Shown: positions 1 through 7,269 of the stretch, in pieces
Layout of the letters: each line of letters opens with the position of its first letter
Position numbering within the stretch: position 1 is the first letter of the stretch
NCBI GenBank assembly: GCA_937958365.1
Contig: CALFEW010000981.1
Location: 1-19,239, forward strand
Direction: 5' to 3'
DNA: 19,239 bases
DNA from: an uncultured Chloroflexota bacterium
GTDB taxonomy: Bacteria > Chloroflexota > Anaerolineae > Promineifilales > Promineifilaceae
Made by a program: the position numbers and the translations under genes
The notes under the pieces: model-generated
What the model saw: the letters and a program-made list of their open reading frames with translations, nothing else
What the model was told of the DNA's origin: nothing
Database searches by the model: none

Positions 1-1219
1 TACTCAACGCATCCATTTCAACGCGGTTTTTCTGCTCAATCATCGCTTTTTGCGCTTCGCGTTCCGCCTGGATGATGCTGATTGTGGCTTCGCGCTGCGC
101 CTGCTGCGTGGCCTCCACCGTCTTGACGGCCTGCGCTGCTTCCTCGCGTTTCGCCAGGACCAGCAGGCGTTCTTGCTCGGCGTGTTCGCGCTCTTGTTCG
201 GCATGAACCAGGGCAATCTGGCGCTGCTGATCAGACAACTCCAGCGTTTGCCGACGTGTCAGCTCGGTTGCCATCACCTCTTGCATCTTGCGCTCTTCCT
301 GAATGGATAACTCCTGGTCCTTCTCAATTTCCAACAGCGCCACAGCCCGCTCTTTGGCGATGCGCGCCTGCTCCGACTTTTGCAGCTCTTCAAAGACTTG
401 CTTGTCGGCCTGCGCTTTTTCGGTGGCTTCCATGGTGCGCACTTCGCGTTCTTGCGTGGCGGCGGCCAAAGCCAGGTCGCGGTCCAGGTCCAGCCGTTGG
501 CGGGCGGTGTCGGTGTCGCGTTGTTTCATTTCGATTTCGGTCCGGCGCTCGATGTCGTTGCGTTCGCGCAGGGCTTGCTGGATGACCTGGGCGTTGGCGC
601 GAGCTACCTGCGCGCCGAACACGTCGTCGGTGCCGAAGGAGCCTTGCCGGGCAGCGCGTAAGGTGAGGATGGAGACCGATTCCAGCATGAGGCCGTTCTC
701 TTCCAGGTCGGTTTTGAGGCGATTTTGCACTTCCTCGATAAACTTTTCGCGTTCCTGGTGCAAACTCATCAGGGTGAAGGTCGCGGCCACGTCACGCAAG
801 GCGCCGTCTAACTTGGCGTCTACGAGTTCCTTGACGGCGATCCCATCTACCTGTTTGCCGCCGATGGTGCGGGCGGCGTCTACGATGCCTTCGATGGTTG
901 GGTTGACTTTGATGTAGAAGATGACCTTGATGTCGGCGTATTGTGGGTCTATGGTCAGCAGCGCCGTTTCGCCGGTGCGCTCGATTTCAATCGCCATGGT
1001 GTTCAGTTCTACCCAGGTGAGTTCGTGGATGGTGCGGAAAACCCAGCCGCCGCCGTTCATGACGACTTTGGGCGGCGCGGTGGCTTTGCCCAGGCCGCCG
1101 GTGCGCACGAAGGCGCGGTTGGGCGGCGTCTTGGTGTAACCGCGCAGGATGGACAGGAACAGGGTGACGCCGGCAAAGACGACGAGAATAAAGACGGCTA
1201 ACGGGATGATATATTGCAT
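1..1219 (-). CDS. Flotillin / SPFH-domain membrane protein (YqiK-like), 3' end outside window
   Basis: The frame is open from an ATG at 1219 to the window edge, giving at least 406 residues with no stop. A ribosome binding site GGAGGAAC (1221-1228) fixes the start. The protein begins with an N-terminal membrane anchor (MQYIIPLAVFILVVFAGV). It continues with an SPFH/Band 7 domain (roughly residues 25-190) carrying the family hallmark PNRAFVRTGG and the stretch ending VNPTIEG. From about residue 190 onward there is a very long Glu/Arg/Gln/Ala-rich coiled coil, typical of flotillins. Family knowledge: flotillins scaffold ordered membrane microdomains, and in bacteria they are commonly paired with a NfeD/YqiJ-type partner. 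That pairing is present here: the gene directly upstream on the same strand, 91 bp away, encodes such a protein. The C-terminal end, where oligomerisation motifs would lie, is not visible. I am confident of the family and less so of the YqiK subgroup. Confidence 0.9.
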   Translation of the reverse strand, partial: MQYIIPLAVFILVVFAGVTLFLSILRGYTKTPPNRAFVRTGGLGKATAPPKVVMNGGGWVFRTIHELTWVELNTMAIEIERTGETALLTIDPQYADIKVIFYIKVNPTIEGIVDAARTIGGKQVDGIAVKELVDAKLDGALRDVAATFTLMSLHQEREKFIEEVQNRLKTDLEENGLMLESVSILTLRAARQGSFGTDDVFGAQVARANAQVIQQALRERNDIERRTEIEMKQRDTDTARQRLDLDRDLALAAATQEREVRTMEATEKAQADKQVFEELQKSEQARIAKERAVALLEIEKDQELSIQEERKMQEVMATELTRRQTLELSDQQRQIALVHAEQEREHAEQERLLVLAKREEAAQAVKTVEATQQAQREATISIIQAEREAQKAMIEQKNRVEMDALS

Positions 1220-1310
1220 GGTTCCTCCAGGAATTGAGCCACAGATTTCGCAGGTTTACGCAGATTTTTTTCGCTGGGTAAAGGGAAAGGCTGTGGTGGG
1301 TAAACGGCCG

Positions 1311-2036
1311 TTACCTCCGGCCTATCGGTACAACCGTGTAACGCTTCTTGAGCGGATCATACTCCACCAGGGCCACTTCCGTCTGGCTGCCAATCGGTTC
1401 AGCTTCGGCCGTGATGGCGAAGACGTTGATCTGCGTGCCGCCCTGGTCACGCACGCGGACGAGGCCATACACGCCATCAACGCGGGGGCTGATGACGGTT
1501 CCGCGCCGCCCGACCAGACCGGTGGCGGCCGTGGCGGTGGAGTTGATGGACGGCAAAGCGCGGCCAATCAGCCGGGCCAGGCGGGAGCTGATCAGGCTGC
1601 CGCCGACAAGGGCGATGAGCAGGGCGACGATGAAGGCCCAGGCGGGATAGGTGGGGAAAACGGCCGTAATCACACTATTCACCGTCCACCCCAAAATACC
1701 AATGCTGCCCAACAAAATAATCAAGACCACGAGCAAAGGCGCTTTGCCCACGCCCACAAAGGCGAGGACAGACAGCAGGTCTGGCAGGCCATCGGCGTCG
1801 GCGTCGGCGTCTATATCGCCATCCAGATCGGCGTCGGCGTCCAAATCTACGTCGGCGTCCAGGTCGGCGTCGAGATCAACGTCGGCGTCGAAATCGGCGT
1901 CCAGGTCGGCGTCGGCGTCGCCATCACCACCCAACCCGATAAGTTGGAGCGCCGTTAACACGCCGCAGAACAGGAGCATGAGGGTGAACGGCAGGTTATA
2001 CCAGACAAAAATGGAGGCCAGGGTTTCAGTTAACAT
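1311..2036 (-). CDS. NfeD/YqiJ-like membrane protein with alternating-Asp segment and C-terminal OB fold
   Basis: 241 residues. An N-terminal TM segment (about residues 8-35, containing YNLPFTLMLLFCGVLTALQL) resembles the start of YqiJ-type proteins. Residues 38-82 have Asp at every second position without exception (23 Asp), with Ala, Leu, Val, Phe, Ile or Gly between. Two more TM segments follow at about 88-117 and 131-150, then a soluble C-terminal domain (about 172-241) with the small beta-rich look of the NfeD OB fold (GLVGRRGTVISP, VALVEYDP). NfeD/YqiJ proteins are membrane partners of flotillins, and the flotillin gene lies just downstream on the same strand, so an operon is likely. 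There is no convincing Shine-Dalgarno before the ATG at 2036. I kept this start because the N-terminus matches the family. The stop codon overlaps a copy of the ACGGCCGT palindrome at 1304-1311. Confidence 0.8.
   Translation of the reverse strand: MLTETLASIFVWYNLPFTLMLLFCGVLTALQLIGLGGDGDADADLDADFDADVDLDADLDADVDLDADADLDGDIDADADADGLPDLLSVLAFVGVGKAPLLVVLIILLGSIGILGWTVNSVITAVFPTYPAWAFIVALLIALVGGSLISSRLARLIGRALPSINSTATAATGLVGRRGTVISPRVDGVYGLVRVRDQGGTQINVFAITAEAEPIGSQTEVALVEYDPLKKRYTVVPIGRR
1788..1925 (-). repeat. In-frame hexanucleotide-type repeat encoding (Asp-X)23
   Basis: On the plus strand this reads as a degenerate run of GTCGGC/GTCCAG/GTCTAC-like hexamers. It encodes an uninterrupted alternation of Asp with small or hydrophobic residues (residues 38-83 of the NfeD/YqiJ-like protein). 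Codon variation (GAC and GAT, GCC, TTG, CTG, GTT and others) shows it is not a fresh slippage product at the nucleotide level, so the alternating pattern appears to be kept at the protein level. A strand with carboxylates all on one face is a plausible divalent-cation surface. That function is inferred. Confidence 0.85.
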
Positions 2037-2195
2037 GGTGGTTGGCGTTGATCATGATAAGTTATACGGGCAAACGGCCGTCTACGTTGCGTCAGTTGGG
2101 GGGGAACGGCCGTTTCGCCTAACAATCCCCAACCTGTCTTCAGATTTTACCGTTTCTGTCCGTTTTAACCACTTGGGCGGGTGGGTAACGGCCGT
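2037..2195. other. Intergenic region with three clustered ACGGCCGT palindromes
   Basis: This is the 159-bp gap between corA and the NfeD/YqiJ-like gene, both on the minus strand. It holds ACGGCCGT at 2074-2081, 2106-2113 and 2188-2195, the densest intergenic cluster in the window. The last copy abuts the corA stop. On the minus strand a TATAAC box (complement of 2059-2064) could be a -10 for the NfeD-flotillin pair, but I find no good -35 at the right distance, so no promoter is called. Confidence 0.6.
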
Positions 2196-3113
2196 TTACA
2201 GCCTGCCCAAACGACGCAAACGCCACACCAGAAACACGGTGATAAAAATGCCAATGCCGTTAATCACATAGAAGGTCAACGGATGAGAGCCTTGTGGCAA
2301 ATAAACATTCATGCCAAAAATGGTTGTCAGAATGGTGAGGGGCAAACTTAACAGGGTGACAAGCGTGAGCAGCCGCACAACTTCATCAATGCGGTGTGAA
2401 GCCAGCGTATCGAGTGTGTCCGACAAACCGCCAATCACTTCGCCGTATTCATCAGCCATCAACCGCAACTGAGCCAGATGATCGCTGATGTCGCTCCAGT
2501 ACAGATTCAGGTCTTCGTGGATGAAATCCCATTGCCCCCTTTCTAGTTCACGCATCACATCTATTTGCGGCCGAATGATGTGCCGCAACGCGATCACGTC
2601 GCGCCGGGCGATGGCGACATCGTGCAATATTTTAGGCGTGTCGGCGCCAAAGAGGTTTTGTTCGATCTGGCGGATGTTGTGGTTCACTTTTTGCAGAATA
2701 GGGTAGCAGTAGTTGACCAAAACGCTCAGCAGTTCATACAATAACGGACTGGCGCCGTGCGCCATCAACTCCTGACGCGCCTGGGGGTCGGTTTCCAGGC
2801 GGGCGAAAAGGGTGTTGAGGGGCTTTAATTCGCCTTGATGAGAAGTGATCAGCACGCCGCGTGTAATAAAGATGTCTACCTCGGCCGGATGGCAGATAAG
2901 CGAGGCGGCGTCCCAACGAGGAAATTGGGTGACGATGAACAGGTAATCGTCGTAATGGTCTAGCTTGGGAAACTCGGCGGGGGTCAGGCAGTCGCCGAGA
3001 TTCAGCGGGTGAAGCTGCGGGTAACGCTGACCGAGTTCGTCTATGTCGGCTTGCGTGGGACGGACGATATTGGTCCAGGTGACACGGTCGGTTGTGATGA
3101 TGGAAGTTGCCAT
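2196..3113 (-). CDS. corA: CorA-family Mg2+/divalent cation channel
   Basis: 305 residues, normal for CorA. A cytoplasmic alpha/beta N-terminal domain (about 1-110) is followed by the long helical stalk (about 125-245), two closely spaced C-terminal TM helices (about 245-266 and 278-298) and a basic tail (WRLRRLGRL). The signature Gly-Met-Asn is at residues 267-269, at the end of TM1 (context IFGMNVYLPQ), where it forms the selectivity filter of the pentamer. The family imports Mg2+ (also Co2+ and Ni2+) down the membrane potential. The loop after GMN has YLPQGSHP rather than the common MPE-containing form, as in many divergent CorA paralogues, so metal preference cannot be read from sequence. 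The ATG at 3113 has no strong ribosome binding site. The next gene on this strand starts 159 bp downstream, and that gap carries three ACGGCCGT copies. The XdhC gene is divergent. Confidence 0.9.
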   Translation of the reverse strand: MATSIITTDRVTWTNIVRPTQADIDELGQRYPQLHPLNLGDCLTPAEFPKLDHYDDYLFIVTQFPRWDAASLICHPAEVDIFITRGVLITSHQGELKPLNTLFARLETDPQARQELMAHGASPLLYELLSVLVNYCYPILQKVNHNIRQIEQNLFGADTPKILHDVAIARRDVIALRHIIRPQIDVMRELERGQWDFIHEDLNLYWSDISDHLAQLRLMADEYGEVIGGLSDTLDTLASHRIDEVVRLLTLVTLLSLPLTILTTIFGMNVYLPQGSHPLTFYVINGIGIFITVFLVWRLRRLGRL

Positions 3114-3182
3114 GCGGTTGATCTTAATGGAGAAGGGAAGGGTTGTCCAGTGGGAGCGGTCGCACTTCAGTAGACATTTAAG

Positions 3183-3246
3183 GTTCTCTGGATGGGTTGG
3201 ATGGGTTGGTTAGTTGGATGGTTGGTTTCCAGCCAACTAACCAACC
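3183..3246. repeat. GGTTGGTTAG-type intergenic inverted repeat upstream of the XdhC gene
   Basis: A 14-nt arm at 3204-3217 is exactly complementary to 3233-3246, with a 15-nt loop. The left side is preceded by further degenerate GGATGGGTT units. The right arm ends 13 nt before the XdhC start codon, so in an mRNA the hairpin would sit next to the initiation region. The same simple unit recurs after the histidine phosphatase gene, after the second M20 gene and, as a shorter hairpin, upstream of gnd. Confidence 0.75.
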
Positions 3247-3259
3247 ATGTGGAACAATC

Positions 3260-4282
3260 ATGAAAGATGTTATCTCCGACATAGACAGGTGGCAGCAAGA
3301 CGGGTCGCCGATTGCGTTGGCGACGGTGGTGCAGACGTGGGGGTCGGCCCCGCGCAAGGTGGGCGCAAAGATGGCGCTGACGCCCGACGGCCGTATCACA
3401 GGTTCGGTCTCTGGCGGCTGCGTGGAAGGCGCGGTCTTCGATGAAGCTGTGGCGGCGCTGGCGAGCGGCCGGCCGCGTCTGCTGCACTTCGGCGTGGCCG
3501 ACGAGACGGCCTGGGACGTGGGGCTGGCCTGCGGCGGCACGATTGAACTGTTTGTGGAGCCGCTGGCTACGGCCGTTTACGCCTTCATGCGTGACCTGAT
3601 CGCCAGGGATGGGGCGGGTACGGCCGTTACCGTCATTCGCGGCCCGGAGGAACTGTTGGGGCGCAAGCTGGCTGTTAGCCGGGCTGGCGGCAAAGTGGGC
3701 ACGCTGGGAGATGCGGCGCTGGATGAACAGGCAACGGCCGTAGCCCTCAGCGCCGTCCACTCCCACCGCGTCCAGCTTACCGACGAGGTGGAACTGTTTC
3801 TGGACGTGGTACGCCCCGCGCCTTCGCTGGTGATGGTCGGCGGGGTGCATATTGCCGTGGCCCTGACCAGTCTGGCGAAAACGCTCGGCTACCACACGGT
3901 CGTCGTGGACCCGCGCCGGGCGTTTGGCAGCGCGGCGCGTTTCCCCCACGTAGACGAATTGATTCAGGCCTGGCCGGACGAAGCATTTGGGCTGGTGGAA
4001 TTGACGGAGGAAACGGCCGTGACCCTGCTGACCCACGACCCCAAAATTGACGACCCGGCGCTAAAAATCATCCTCAACAAGCCGGTGTTTTACGTGGGTG
4101 CGCTGGGCAGCCGCAAAACCCACGCCAAACGGGTGGAACGGCTGCGCGGCTATGGGCTGAGCGAAGCGCAAATCAACCGCATTCACGGCCCCATCGGGCT
4201 GGACATTGGCGCGAACACCCCCGAAGAAATTGCGCTTTCCATCCTGGCGCAAATCGTCAAAACCCGTGGGGAAGCGGGGTAG
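3260..4282 (+). CDS. XdhC/CoxI-family molybdoenzyme maturation protein
   Basis: 340 residues from the ATG at 3260. An in-frame upstream extension to 3197 would be translated from the inverted repeat and is rejected. The N-terminal XdhC_CoxI domain (about 1-80) shows TWGSAPRKVGAKM and SGGCVEG (51-57), then ACGGTIE (90-96). The C-terminal domain is a Rossmann fold with GGVHIA at 194-199, VVVDPRR at about 215-221, and the family ending containing GLDIGANTPEEIALSI. XdhC proteins bind and protect molybdenum cofactor, help sulfurate it and load it into xanthine dehydrogenase/CO dehydrogenase-type hydroxylases. No molybdenum hydroxylase or Moco synthesis gene is in the window, so the client is unknown. 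The gene has five ACGGCCGT copies. The ribosome binding site is weak. It converges on clpB. Confidence 0.88.
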   Translation: MKDVISDIDRWQQDGSPIALATVVQTWGSAPRKVGAKMALTPDGRITGSVSGGCVEGAVFDEAVAALASGRPRLLHFGVADETAWDVGLACGGTIELFVEPLATAVYAFMRDLIARDGAGTAVTVIRGPEELLGRKLAVSRAGGKVGTLGDAALDEQATAVALSAVHSHRVQLTDEVELFLDVVRPAPSLVMVGGVHIAVALTSLAKTLGYHTVVVDPRRAFGSAARFPHVDELIQAWPDEAFGLVELTEETAVTLLTHDPKIDDPALKIILNKPVFYVGALGSRKTHAKRVERLRGYGLSEAQINRIHGPIGLDIGANTPEEIALSILAQIVKTRGEAG

Positions 4283-4392
4283 CCGTGTTCCGTAATCCGT
4301 GTTCCGTGTTCCGTAATCCGTGAAGCGCTACTTCTGGCAAACGCCATCTGAATACGGAATACGGATTACGGTATACGGATTACGGCACACGG
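4283..4392. repeat. CCGTAATCCGTGTT-type long imperfect inverted repeat between convergent genes
   Basis: The left arm (4283-4322) is a chain of CCGTGTT and CCGTAAT heptamers starting on the base after the XdhC stop. The right arm (4351-4392) is a chain of ACGGAAT, ACGGATT and ACGGTAT heptamers, the imperfect reverse complement. The spacer is about 28 nt. Transcribed from either side it would fold into a long hairpin, so it could act as a bidirectional end signal between the XdhC gene and clpB, although no T-tract follows on either strand. A second element of the same family lies at 14526-14601. Confidence 0.8.
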
Positions 4393-4411
4393 TCACCAGG
4401 CCCAATCTAGA

Positions 4412-7024
4412 CTAGGCGACCACCCCTTCCGGTTCGCCCACGTCCACCACGTCAAAGGTCAAACGGCCGTTCTCCACATCAACCACCACATGATCGCCGT
4501 CGCGGATTTGCGCCTGAATGAGTTTCAGCGCCAATGGGTCCACAATTTGCTTTTGCAGCACACGCTTTAACGGCCGTGCCCCATACACCGGATCATACCC
4601 CTCCTCAATCAACACATCCGCCGCCGCGTCCGTCAGGGCAATGGTCACGTGGCGCTTCGCCAGCAAATCGCGCACCCGCGCCAACTGAATGTCGGCAATG
4701 GCCCGCAGTTGCGCCTTTTCCAGCCGGTGGAACAGCACAATCTCGTCCACGCGGTTCAAAAACTCCGGGCGGAAGTGACTGCGTAACGCACCCATCACCC
4801 GCTCGGCCATCACCGCCTCATCGCTGGCGTCCAGAAGGTACTGGCTGCCGACGTTGCTGGTCATGATGATGACCGTGTTGCGGAAATCTACGGTGCGACC
4901 CTGGCCGTCGGTGAGACGGCCGTCGTCCAGCACTTGCAAAAAGACGTTAAACACTTCCGGGTGGGCCTTCTCGATTTCATCGAACAGGACGACGGCATAC
5001 GGCCGTCTACGCACCGCTTCCGTGAGCTGCCCGCCTTCGTCGTAGCCCACATAGCCGGGCGGCGCGCCAATCAGCCGGGCGACGGTGTGGCGCTCCTGGT
5101 ATTCGCTCATGTCAATGCGCACCATGTTGCTCTCGTCGTCGAACAGGAATTCGGCCAGCGCCCGCGCCAGTTCCGTCTTACCCACGCCGGTCGGCCCCAG
5201 GAAGATGAAGCTGCCGATGGGCCGGTTGGGGTCTTGCAGGCCGGAACGGCTGCGCCGCACGGCCGCCGCCACCGCCTGAATCGCCTCCTCCTGCCCCACC
5301 ACGCGGGTGTGCAGCCGGTCGGCCATGTAGACCAGCTTTTCCATCTCGCCTTCCAGCAGTTTGGTGGCCGGAATGCCCGTCCACTTGGCGACAATGTGGG
5401 CGATGTCTTCGGCGTCTACTTCTTCTTTCAGCAGCGCGCCGCCTTGTTGCAGTTCGTTCAGCCGGGTGGTGGCCTTTTTGAGCGATTGCTCCAGGGTGTG
5501 GAGACGGCCGTATTGCAATTCCGCCGCCTTCTGATAATCCATCTCCCGCTGCGCCTGCTCGATGAGTACCCGCGCCTGATCCATCTCTTCTTTGATGGTT
5601 TGCACCTGGACGATGGCCTCTTTTTCCGCCTGCCAGCGCGTCGCCAGGGCGTTGCTCTGCTCTTTCAGATTCGCCAGCTCTTCTTCCAGCTTTTCCAGCC
5701 GCTCTTTGCTGGCCTTGTCCTTCTCTTTTTTCAGCGCCTCACGCTCGATTTCCAACTGCATGATGTCGCGGTCTACTTCGTCCAACGCCTGCGGCTTGCT
5801 GTCTATCGCCATGCGCAGGCGGCTGGCGGCTTCGTCCACCAGGTCAATGGCCTTGTCGGGCAGGAAGCGGTCGGCGATGTAGCGATGGCTCAACGTGGCG
5901 GCGGCAATCACCGCGCCATCGGTGATGCGCACGCCATGATGCACCTCGTAACGCTCCTTCAGGCCGCGCAAAATCGAAATCGTATCTTCCACCGATGGCT
6001 CGCCGACGAAAACGGGCTGGAAGCGCCGCTCCAGCGCCGCGTCTTTTTCGATGTATTTGCGGAATTCATCCAGCGTCGTCGCGCCGACGGCGTGCAGTTC
6101 GCCCCGCGCCAGCATTGGTTTGAGCATGTTGCTGGCGTCCATGCTGCCCTCGGCCGCGCCCGCGCCAACCAGGGTGTGCATCTCGTCAATGAAGAGGATG
6201 ATTTGCCCCTCGGCCTCCTGAATTTCTTTCAGGACGGCCTTGAGCCGCTCTTCAAATTCGCCGCGATATTTGGCCCCGGCGACCAGCGCGCCCAAATCCA
6301 GCGCGACCAATCGCTTGTCCTTCAGACCCAGCGGCACGTCGCCGCGCACGATGCGCTGCGCCAGCCCTTCGGCGATGGCCGTCTTGCCGACGCCCGGCTC
6401 GCCGATGAGGACGGGGTTATTCTTGGTGCGGCGGCTGAGAATCTGGATGACGCGGCGGATTTCCTCGTCGCGGCCGATGACGGGATCGAGTTTGCCACGG
6501 CGCGCTTCCTGGGTGAGGTCACGGCCGTATTTTGCCAATGCCTCGTACTGTGCCTCCGGATTCTGGCTGGTCACGCGCTGCGAGCCGCGCACAGCGGCCA
6601 ACGCCTGCATGATGCTGTTGTAATCCACGCCCTGCCGCGCCAGCAGGTCGCGGATGCGGCGCGGCGCTTTGGGCTGGGCCATCGCCATCAGCAGATGCTC
6701 GGTGGAGGTGTAGTCGTCCTTCATGCTGGCGGCAATGTCTTGCGCCTCTTGCAGCACGTTCTGCAAATCGCGGCTCGTGCCCACCTGCACCGACGAGCCG
6801 GTGGCGCGGGGCATCTGGTTCAGCGCCTGTTCGACGACCTGCCCCAGCATGGCCGGGTCCACGCCGATGCGCTTGAGGACGGCCGGCACGACGCCGCCTT
6901 CCTGGGCCATCAGCACGTGCAGCACATGTTCCGGCTCAATGGCCGGGTGATTGTGTGTTTCAGCCAGAGTTTGCGCCTCGTGGATGGCTTCCTGGCCTTT
7001 TTGGGTGAATTTGTCAATTCTCAT
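4412..7024 (-). CDS. clpB: ATP-dependent protein disaggregase ClpB
   Basis: 870 residues, full length for ClpB. The Clp N-domain has two repeats (about 1-145). AAA+ module 1 has Walker A GEPGVGKTA (208-216), pore-loop Tyr in KYRG (about 252-255) and Walker B IILFIDE (275-281). The middle coiled-coil domain (about 405-530) is rich in Glu/Lys/Leu. AAA+ module 2 has Walker A GPTGVGKTE (610-618), pore loop GYVGYDEG (657-664) and Walker B VVLFDEIEKA. The M-domain distinguishes it from ClpA and ClpC. The hexamer threads aggregated proteins through its pore and hands them to DnaK/DnaJ/GrpE. It appears monocistronic. I see no complete CIRCE or HAIR operator upstream: only a half-site-like TTCGCACTC at 7054-7062. 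The ribosome binding site is weak. Six ACGGCCGT copies lie inside the gene. The long plus-strand frame over 4934-7114 is a shadow of this gene. Confidence 0.98.
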   Translation of the reverse strand: MRIDKFTQKGQEAIHEAQTLAETHNHPAIEPEHVLHVLMAQEGGVVPAVLKRIGVDPAMLGQVVEQALNQMPRATGSSVQVGTSRDLQNVLQEAQDIAASMKDDYTSTEHLLMAMAQPKAPRRIRDLLARQGVDYNSIMQALAAVRGSQRVTSQNPEAQYEALAKYGRDLTQEARRGKLDPVIGRDEEIRRVIQILSRRTKNNPVLIGEPGVGKTAIAEGLAQRIVRGDVPLGLKDKRLVALDLGALVAGAKYRGEFEERLKAVLKEIQEAEGQIILFIDEMHTLVGAGAAEGSMDASNMLKPMLARGELHAVGATTLDEFRKYIEKDAALERRFQPVFVGEPSVEDTISILRGLKERYEVHHGVRITDGAVIAAATLSHRYIADRFLPDKAIDLVDEAASRLRMAIDSKPQALDEVDRDIMQLEIEREALKKEKDKASKERLEKLEEELANLKEQSNALATRWQAEKEAIVQVQTIKEEMDQARVLIEQAQREMDYQKAAELQYGRLHTLEQSLKKATTRLNELQQGGALLKEEVDAEDIAHIVAKWTGIPATKLLEGEMEKLVYMADRLHTRVVGQEEAIQAVAAAVRRSRSGLQDPNRPIGSFIFLGPTGVGKTELARALAEFLFDDESNMVRIDMSEYQERHTVARLIGAPPGYVGYDEGGQLTEAVRRRPYAVVLFDEIEKAHPEVFNVFLQVLDDGRLTDGQGRTVDFRNTVIIMTSNVGSQYLLDASDEAVMAERVMGALRSHFRPEFLNRVDEIVLFHRLEKAQLRAIADIQLARVRDLLAKRHVTIALTDAAADVLIEEGYDPVYGARPLKRVLQKQIVDPLALKLIQAQIRDGDHVVVDVENGRLTFDVVDVGEPEGVVA

Positions 7025-7269
7025 AGTATCTTCGACCTGTTTCTTTCATTTTGTGGCTATTCGCACTCCTGTATTGTGCCTTTTTTGCGTCAGAAATGGA
7101 TTAGAAAGCCATAAGAGGGACGTTGGCGACGGGAGGAGATTAGAGACTGGAGATGGACCAGCCGCTAAAGTCTGCACGGCCGTAAGCAACATGTAATATC
7201 CACCTCATCTTTTTGTAAGGAGTTGCCTCTATCTTGCTTCTCATGCCTACATTGAAAGGAGTTGTGAAC

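Noticed and set aside
1149..1958. Plus-strand frame with long GVGVGVQI-type repeats
   Set aside because: It is the mirror image of the alternating-Asp repeat of the minus-strand NfeD/YqiJ-like gene, which has TM segments and the right neighbour.
3183..3246. CRISPR-like or transposon-end reading of the GGTT/CCAA repeats
   Set aside because: There are no regular spacers, no target-site duplication and no transposase. The units are degenerate tandem repeats arranged as hairpins.
3167..4036. 289-residue minus-strand open frame opposite the XdhC gene
   Set aside because: It has antisense-type composition with no recognisable motif, and it also runs through the inverted repeat at 3183-3246.
7025..7075. 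Possible CIRCE/HrcA operator upstream of clpB
   Set aside because: Only a TTCGCACTC-like half-site is present. The matching GAGTGCTAA half is absent at the required 9-nt spacing, and no HspR (HAIR) inverted repeat is visible.
4934..7114. 726-residue plus-strand open frame
   Set aside because: It lies antisense to clpB, is rich in His, Arg, Gln and Phe as expected for a mirrored GC-rich gene, shows no domain, and clpB on the other strand is certain.
7234..7269. TTG start for the thioredoxin lipoprotein
   Set aside because: The extra 12 residues would precede a complete lipoprotein signal peptide, while the ATG at 7270 has an ideal AAAGGAG site.
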